Assembly: GCF_031585635.1 (NCBI RefSeq)
Contig: NZ_CP134195.1
Location: 1,302,001-1,366,000, forward strand
Direction of reading: 5' to 3'
Origin: Paraburkholderia sp. FT54
Lineage (GTDB): Bacteria; Pseudomonadota; Gammaproteobacteria; Burkholderiales; Burkholderiaceae
DNA: 64,000 nt
In this document: in pieces, positions 59,046 through 64,000 of the stretch
Position numbering within the stretch: position 1 is the stretch's first letter
How the letters are laid out: every line of letters starts with the position of its first letter
Position numbers and translations under genes: made by a program
The notes under the pieces: generated by a model
The model's input: the letters and a program-made list of their open reading frames with translations, nothing else
The model's database searches: none
Told to the model about the DNA's origin: nothing

Positions 59046-60715
59046 ACCTCGACGGCCAGACCTACGAATCGCTCGCGGCGAACTTCGCCTGGCGCATCCC
59101 GGCGCGCTACAACATCGGTGTCGACGTATGCGATAAATGGGCCGACAGTTCGGGCCGTCTTGCGCTGATCTACGAAGATCCCGAAGGCAACGCCACACGC
59201 TATACGTTCGACCAGTTGAAGGCGCTGTCCGATCGCTTCGCCAATGCGCTGCTCGCAGCGGGCGCGCAACGTGGCGACCGCATCGGCATCTTCCTGTCGC
59301 AATCCATCGAAACGGCGATCGCGCATCTTGCTGCGTACAAAGCCGGCATGGTGGCCGTGCCGCTCTTCGCGCTCTTCGGCGTCGACGCGATCGAACATCG
59401 ACTCGGCGATAGCGGCGCGGTGGCGTTGATCACCGATCACGGCGGCGTGCAGAAGGTCGACGAAATCCGCGCGTCGTTACCGGCGCTGCGCAGTGTCTTC
59501 AGCGTGGATATCGAGCAGGACAACGGCGGCCAGCAAGCGCCGGTGCGTTCATTCTGGCAGGCGCTGAACGGCGCGTCCGCCAGCTTCACGCCCGCCGACA
59601 CCGGCGCCGACGATCCCGCGGTCATCATCTATACATCGGGCACGACTGGCAAACCGAAGGGCGCGCTGCACGGGCACCGCGTGTTGCTGGGTCATCTGCC
59701 GGGCGTCGAGATGTCGCAACAGGGCTTTCCCGCGCACGCCACGCTGATGTGGACGCCCGCCGACTGGGCGTGGATCGGCGGCCTGTTCGACGTGCTGCTG
59801 CCGTCGTGGCATCACGGTGTCGCGGTGTTGGCGCGCCGCTTTGCGAAATTCGACGGCCAGGCGGCTTTCGATCTGATGGCGCGTCACGCGGTCTCGCACA
59901 CGTTTTTGCCGCCGACCGCGCTGAAGATGATGCGCGGCGTCGAACGTCCCGAACGCTGGAGCCTCGCGTTGCGTTCGGTGGCGAGCGGCGGCGAGTCGCT
60001 CGGCGAGGAACTGATCGGCTGGGGCCGCAAGGCGCTGGGCGTGACGATCAACGAGTTCTATGGGCAGACGGAGTGCAACGTCGTGGTGTCGTCGTGCGCG
60101 GCGCTCTTCGACCCGTGCTTCGGCGCGATTGGCCGCGCGGTGCCGGGGCACCATGTGGCGATCGTCGACAGCGATGGCAACGAACTGCCGCAAGGAGCAA
60201 TCGGCGATATCGCGGTGGCCGCGCCCGACCCGGTCATGTTCCTGGGCTACTGGGGCAACGAGGCGGCCACGCGCGAAAAATTTCGCGGCAAGTTTCTCGT
60301 GACAGGCGACCTCGGTACGCGCGACGCGGACGGCTTCATCCGTTTCGTCGGCCGCGACGACGACGTGATCACGAGCGCCGGCTACCGGATCGGGCCGGCC
60401 TCGATCGAAGATTCATTGCTGCGTCACCCGGCTGTTGCGACGGCGGCCGTGATCGGCGCGCCGGATCGCGAGCGCACGGAGATCGTGATGGCGTTCGTGG
60501 TGCTGAACCCAGGCTTTACCGGCGATGAGGCGCTCGTGCGCGAGATCCAGCAGCACGTCAAAACGCGCCTCGCCGCGCATGAATATCCGCGCGAGATTCG
60601 CTTTGTCGACAGCCTGCCGTTGACGGCGACCGGCAAGGTGATCCGCAAGGCCTTGCGCGAGGGCCTGGGACAAGACGCGGGCAATCCCGCGGCCAAACCT
60701 GAACCACAGCGATGA
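59042..60715 (+). CDS. Acyl-CoA synthetase (AMP-forming)
   Basis: 557 residues. AMP-binding motif VIIYTSGTTGKPKGALHGH, then INEFYGQTECNVV, VTGDLGTRDADGFIRFVGRDDDVITSAGYRIGPASIED, and the C-terminal catalytic Lys in LPLTATGKVIRKALRE. Activates a medium-chain or branched carboxylate for the nearby reductase and beta-oxidation enzymes. Confidence 0.95.
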   Translation: MNLDGQTYESLAANFAWRIPARYNIGVDVCDKWADSSGRLALIYEDPEGNATRYTFDQLKALSDRFANALLAAGAQRGDRIGIFLSQSIETAIAHLAAYKAGMVAVPLFALFGVDAIEHRLGDSGAVALITDHGGVQKVDEIRASLPALRSVFSVDIEQDNGGQQAPVRSFWQALNGASASFTPADTGADDPAVIIYTSGTTGKPKGALHGHRVLLGHLPGVEMSQQGFPAHATLMWTPADWAWIGGLFDVLLPSWHHGVAVLARRFAKFDGQAAFDLMARHAVSHTFLPPTALKMMRGVERPERWSLALRSVASGGESLGEELIGWGRKALGVTINEFYGQTECNVVVSSCAALFDPCFGAIGRAVPGHHVAIVDSDGNELPQGAIGDIAVAAPDPVMFLGYWGNEAATREKFRGKFLVTGDLGTRDADGFIRFVGRDDDVITSAGYRIGPASIEDSLLRHPAVATAAVIGAPDRERTEIVMAFVVLNPGFTGDEALVREIQQHVKTRLAAHEYPREIRFVDSLPLTATGKVIRKALREGLGQDAGNPAAKPEPQR

Positions 60716-61236
60716 GCGCGGGCCCACGTCCACCTTCGACTCGCAGTGGCAAGGCGCTCCGGGCGCCGGGCGCGCAATCGGGCGCGGCCTCGCTCGACGA
60801 CACCGACCGCAAGCTGCTCGCGCTGCTCGCCGAAGACGCCACGCGCACTTACGCGGAACTCGGCAAGCTGCTGTTTCTGTCGGCGCCCGCGGTCCACGAG
60901 CGCGCCCGGCGATTGAAGAAGGAAGGCGTGATCAAGGCCACTGTCGCGGCTCTCGATGCCGCCAGGCTCAACCGCCCGTTGCTCGCGTTCGTGCATGTCG
61001 ATACGACGAGCTGGGCGGTGACGCGGCAATTGCTGGCGCTGCAGGAGCTAGCGGACGTCGAGGAGATTCACACGGTGACGGGCGAAAGCGCGATGCTGCT
61101 CAAAGTCCGCACGCGCGACACGCAGTCGCTCGAACAACTGCTCGCGCGCATTCACGCAATCGAAGGATTTACCGGCACGCGCAGCTATATCGCGCTGACG
61201 ACCTATCTGGAGCGCGGCCCGAGTCCTGAACTCTGA
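60712..61236 (+). CDS. Lrp/AsnC-family regulator
   Basis: 174 residues, overlapping the synthetase stop. A 25-residue Ser/Gly/Pro-rich N-terminal extension precedes the HTH (LDDTDRKLLALLAEDATRTYAELGKLLFLSAPAVHERARRLKKEGVI). RAM domain: EIHTVTGESAMLLKVRTRDTQSLEQLL. Possibly senses an amino acid or acid linked to the operon substrate. Confidence 0.92.
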   Translation: MSAGPRPPSTRSGKALRAPGAQSGAASLDDTDRKLLALLAEDATRTYAELGKLLFLSAPAVHERARRLKKEGVIKATVAALDAARLNRPLLAFVHVDTTSWAVTRQLLALQELADVEEIHTVTGESAMLLKVRTRDTQSLEQLLARIHAIEGFTGTRSYIALTTYLERGPSPEL

Positions 61237-61257
61237 GCCCGACAGATGCGCGGCGTG

Positions 61258-61668
61258 TCACGCGTGCAGCGCGAGACCTTTTACGGCTTTCTCGACCGCC
61301 TTCTTCGGGCCGCGCACAGCGAGCCCGACGAGGTCGGGCGCATCGGCGGGTTCGGCGCGGAATACCTCGCGGTTCGCCTGATCGTGGCCGGTCGAAAACA
61401 TCGCGCGCACATACACGGCGCGCGTCAATTCGCGTTCGATGCCCTGGCGAAACGCGCGCAGCAAACCCGCATTGTCCGCTTGATAAACCATCATCGGCTG
61501 GCCGAGCAGCGGCGCGTGCCGGCGGCCCGCCGCGTCCTCGTATGGCTCGCCCATCGCCTCCGGTGCCGCGCCCGCGATTCCCGTTGCGAGAAATGCGGTC
61601 ACATTGAGTTTTTGCCACACGGCGAGATCGTCCAGCACGATGATCGCGACTTTCGTATCGAATTCCAT
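61258..61668 (-). CDS. DUF2000 protein
   Basis: 136 residues. KVAIIVLDDLAVWQKLNVTAFLATGIAG and GQPMMVYQADNAGLLRAFRQGIEREL are typical of DUF2000, a small family of unknown function with a PTH2-like fold. Convergent with the Lrp gene. Confidence 0.82.
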   Translation of the reverse strand: MEFDTKVAIIVLDDLAVWQKLNVTAFLATGIAGAAPEAMGEPYEDAAGRRHAPLLGQPMMVYQADNAGLLRAFRQGIERELTRAVYVRAMFSTGHDQANREVFRAEPADAPDLVGLAVRGPKKAVEKAVKGLALHA

Positions 61669-62018
61669 AATCCGTCATTCAAAAAAGATGTCCACAACCG
61701 GATCTTATGGAAACTCGCGACGCGTGTGCATGCCCTCGACGTAAAAACGAATGCGCTTCACCGCATAGGCTTCCGGCCCCCGTCGACGTCGGGTTTTGCC
61801 TGATGCCATTCGGCGCATGCCCGCCTGAATAGTCGCGCGTGCTGCAATGCAACCTGACGCAATGCCATGTCCATTGCTGTTTGCGCAGCTGATGCGCCGA
61901 CGAAAACCCGGCAATCGACGCTCCTGCAACATAGGGCAAGTCCCTGGCGCGATTTAGCCGTGCATTACCACTCGCGTGCGCGGCCTCCTAAACTGGATTC
62001 AAACAGGAGGGGACACCG
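61669..62018. other. Intergenic region, possible decayed sequence
   Basis: 350 bases between DUF2000 and glyoxalase. Overlapping leftward ORFs have no recognisable domain and shifting frames. AGGAGG lies just before the glyoxalase start. No convincing gene seen. Confidence 0.45.
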
Positions 62019-62417
62019 ATGGCCAAACTCATCCACACGATGATTCGCGTGCAGGATCTGCCGCGCTCGCTGCAGTTCTATCAAAAGGCTTTCAACTTCG
62101 ACGTATCGCATCGGCTCGACTTTCCGGATTTCACGCTGGCCTATTTGCGCAACCAGGAAGCCGACACCGAAATAGAACTCACCTGGAACAAAGGCCGCGA
62201 GGAACCGTATTCGCACGGTGACGGCTATGGCCACATCGCGTTCGTTGTCGACGATGCGAAAAGCGAGCGACAGCGTCTGCTCGATCTCGGTATGGCGCCC
62301 AACGACCTGCGCGAGTTTCACAACGACAACGGCGAGCTGCTGGCGCGTTACTTTTTCATTCAGGACCCTGACGGTTACAAGATCGAAGTGCTGGAACGCT
62401 ACGGCCACTATCAATAG
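62019..62417 (+). CDS. gloA: Glyoxalase I
   Basis: 132 residues, VOC fold: LIHTMIRVQDLPRSLQFYQKAF, EIELTWNKG, YGHIAFVVDD, FIQDPDGYKIEVLE supply the two His and two Glu metal ligands of GloA. Converts the methylglyoxal-glutathione hemithioacetal to lactoylglutathione. Nickel-type length. Confidence 0.92.
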   Translation: MAKLIHTMIRVQDLPRSLQFYQKAFNFDVSHRLDFPDFTLAYLRNQEADTEIELTWNKGREEPYSHGDGYGHIAFVVDDAKSERQRLLDLGMAPNDLREFHNDNGELLARYFFIQDPDGYKIEVLERYGHYQ

Positions 62418-62477
62418 TAAAAGTAATCCAGGCGGCCGCCGCGCGTAGTTGCAGTACCCCCACACAAGGAGACAGAC

Positions 62478-63167
62478 ATGAAGACAACGGTCATCCCGAT
62501 CGTCGCGTCGGATCACGCACGCCATGTGCAGCGTCATGAGCATGAGCATCCGCATGAACACTCCCATGAAGACGGCGACGCGCAGCGCGCGGCGAAGGCT
62601 GCAGCGGCCGCGTTGCGGATTTCGCTCACGCGGCGCGAGCTATTGAGAGGCACAGGTGTGCTGATGGGCACGCTGGCGTTCTCGTCTGTACTGTCGACGC
62701 TGGCGCCGAGCCGCGCCTGGGCGCTCGAACTGCAAGGGCTGGACACGCACCAGGGCGAAGTGATTCTGGCCTTTACGCGGCAGCTCTATCCGCACCCCAC
62801 GCTCGACAACGCGGTCTATGCGCTGGTGGTCAAGGACCTCGACGCGAAAGCGAAAGCCGATCCGGCGGTACGCCAGCAACTTGCGGACGGCGTCAAACAA
62901 CTCGACGCGCAAGCGGGTTCCGACTGGCTCAAGCGTACGCCCGCGGATCAGGCGACAGACGTCGCCGCGCTCGCGGGCACGCCGTTCTTCAACACGATAC
63001 GCAGCACCGCGGTGGTTTCGCTTTACGCCAACACCATGGCGTATGCGCACTTCGGCTACGGCGCTTCGGAAGGCGACGGCGGCTACCTGACCAAGGGGTT
63101 CAACAGTCTTTCGTGGCTGCCCAATCCGCCGGCTGCCGCCAGCGGCCCGATCCCGACGGATAGCTAG
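62478..63167 (+). CDS. Tat-exported small subunit of a GMC-type dehydrogenase
   Basis: 229 residues. An unusual His-rich start (residues 14-36, H-E-H/H-P-H repeats) precedes a Tat motif (TRRELLRGTGVLMG). The mature part (GEVILAFTRQLYPHPTLDNAVYALVVKDLDAKA) resembles gluconate 2-dehydrogenase subunit 3. It escorts the flavoprotein encoded next. The His cluster may bind metal. Confidence 0.85.
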   Translation: MKTTVIPIVASDHARHVQRHEHEHPHEHSHEDGDAQRAAKAAAAALRISLTRRELLRGTGVLMGTLAFSSVLSTLAPSRAWALELQGLDTHQGEVILAFTRQLYPHPTLDNAVYALVVKDLDAKAKADPAVRQQLADGVKQLDAQAGSDWLKRTPADQATDVAALAGTPFFNTIRSTAVVSLYANTMAYAHFGYGASEGDGGYLTKGFNSLSWLPNPPAAASGPIPTDS

Positions 63168-63180
63168 GCGAGACGACGGC

Positions 63181-63270
63181 TTTGCATGGGGCAGGAGTAA
63201 GCGCTAATGCGCCAACTCCTGCCGACAGCTTTGCATGGCACCAGAGTAAGCGCTGAAGCGCCAACTCTGG
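63181..63270 (+). repeat. Tandem pair of covarying hairpins
   Basis: Two units with a 49-base period, each TTTGCATGG then a hairpin. The outer stems differ but stay paired (GCAGGAGT/ACTCCTGC and CCAGAGT/ACTCTGG). The inner stem GCGC/GCGC and AA/CA bulges are constant, with four-base loops TAAT and TGAA. Between the small subunit and the GMC gene. Confidence 0.8.
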
Positions 63271-63288
63271 TCGACAGCGGAGGAAAAA

Positions 63289-64000
63289 ATGAATCAGGAC
63301 AACAACAAGGTGCGTTTTTCGCACAACGACGACAAGGTCGTCGTGATCATCGGCTCGGGTGCGGGCGGCGGCACGCTTGCCAATGAACTGGCGCAGAAGG
63401 GCATCAACGTCGTCGTGCTGGAAGCGGGCAAGCTGCATACGCAGGCCGATTTCACGACCGATGAATGGGGCTCGTTCCAGATGCTGTCATGGCTCGATAA
63501 ACGCACCACGTCGGGCACCTGGCGCATCGCCAAGGACTTTCCGAATCTGCCCGCGTGGATCTGCAAGACGGTGGGCGGCACGACCACGCACTGGGCCGGC
63601 GCGAGTCTGCGCATCCAGCCATACGAGTTCAAGGCGAAGACGACCTACGGCGATATCAAGGACGCCAATCTGCTCGACTGGCCGCTCACGCGTGAAGAAC
63701 TCGATCCGTACTACGACCGGGCCTCGCAGAAATTGGGCGTGACGCGCACCAACGGTTTGCCTGGCCTGCCGGGCAACAACAACTTCAAGGTGATGTCGGC
63801 CGGCGCGATGAAAGTCGGCTACAAGGAATGCAATACCGGCCACATGGCGATCAATAGCGTGGTGCGCGACGACCGCGCGCATTGCTTCCAGCGCGGCTTC
63901 TGTTTTCAGGGTTGTCGCACGGGCGCGAAGTGGTCGACGCTCTACACCGAATTGCCGCGCGCTCAAGCGACCGGCCATATGGAGTTGCGCACGCAGGCTC
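63289..64000 (+). CDS. GMC-family oxidoreductase (3' end outside window)
   Basis: 237 residues visible, GGAGG upstream. FAD motif VVVIIGSGAGGGTLANELAQKG and VGGTTTHWAGASLRIQPYEFK are typical of gluconate/sorbitol-type membrane dehydrogenase large subunits. Cys-rich CFQRGFCFQGCRTGAK is also seen in this family. Works with the Tat subunit encoded upstream and usually a cytochrome c further downstream. Confidence 0.9.
   Translation, partial: MNQDNNKVRFSHNDDKVVVIIGSGAGGGTLANELAQKGINVVVLEAGKLHTQADFTTDEWGSFQMLSWLDKRTTSGTWRIAKDFPNLPAWICKTVGGTTTHWAGASLRIQPYEFKAKTTYGDIKDANLLDWPLTREELDPYYDRASQKLGVTRTNGLPGLPGNNNFKVMSAGAMKVGYKECNTGHMAINSVVRDDRAHCFQRGFCFQGCRTGAKWSTLYTELPRAQATGHMELRTQA

Noticed and set aside
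61679..61939. Leftward ORFs between DUF2000 and glyoxalase
   Set aside because: No start-site support, no domain, and competing frames.

Overview
The window reads as a chromosomal segment of a high-GC betaproteobacterium, most likely Paraburkholderia or Burkholderia. The reasons are the codon and base composition, the IclR/MarR/LysR/TetR-rich accessory gene content and the type of prophage. About two thirds (1-41567) is the right-hand part of a prophage whose integrase end lies beyond the left edge. The rest (41568-64000) is host chromosome.

The prophage is a mosaic. Its control region is lambda-like: leftward tiny genes (1-1069) sit under a leftward promoter (pL type) with two operators. 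A cI-type S24 repressor (2271-3146) is followed by two lysogeny-expressed accessory genes in the position lambda uses for rexAB. A three-site operator lies between cI and a YdaS/Cro-like gene. Rightward come small regulators and an O-type replication initiator carrying a four-iteron origin inside its own coding sequence, then a long, tightly overlapping run of small genes (6453-10813) ending in a NinX-like gene. A cos-like site (about 12920-12950) precedes a lambda-type head module: terminase small and large subunits, gpW, portal, S49 protease, acidic scaffold-like protein, D-like decoration protein, E capsid and a head-tail joiner. The tail is contractile and Mu-like, with gp38, sheath, tube, a frameshifted assembly chaperone, tape measure, gpN, gpP, gp45, gp46, gp47 and gp48. 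Fibre and tailspike genes follow. The right end holds a leftward HTH gene and O-antigen-type acyltransferase, a GH19 endolysin with membrane and lipoprotein genes, an HNH-type gene, a LexA-box-controlled SRAP (YedK) gene and a membrane protein. It ends at a 32-bp fragment of a proline-tRNA 3' end (attachment site) followed by a strong terminator.

The host part begins with an IclR regulator divergent from an amino-acid/polyamine-type ABC transporter and a FAD amine oxidase. Next come a truncated PLP dehydratase, an unusual single-chain Rieske-cytochrome P450 fusion and a bacterioferritin behind a Fur-like box. A leftward beta-oxidation cluster follows (two acyl-CoA dehydrogenases and a FadB/J-type bifunctional enzyme), flanked by MarR and LysR regulators. 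A second fatty-acid cluster (short-chain reductase, acyl-CoA synthetase, Lrp) is divergent from a TetR regulator. The window ends with a DUF2000 protein, glyoxalase I, and a Tat-exported small subunit plus the start of a GMC oxidoreductase, separated by a tandem pair of covarying hairpins.

The most notable observations are: the complete symmetric operator set (three right, two left, one 17-bp consensus); a long perfect inverted repeat in the pL leader; the rex-position gene pair; the in-gene replication origin; clustered octamers inside terS; the programmed frameshift; a decoration protein enlarged by two tandem domains; an autoregulated HTH-acyltransferase moron; the SOS-controlled yedK; and the Rieske-P450 fusion. 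All functional statements come from reading the sequence and from general family knowledge; no searches were run.
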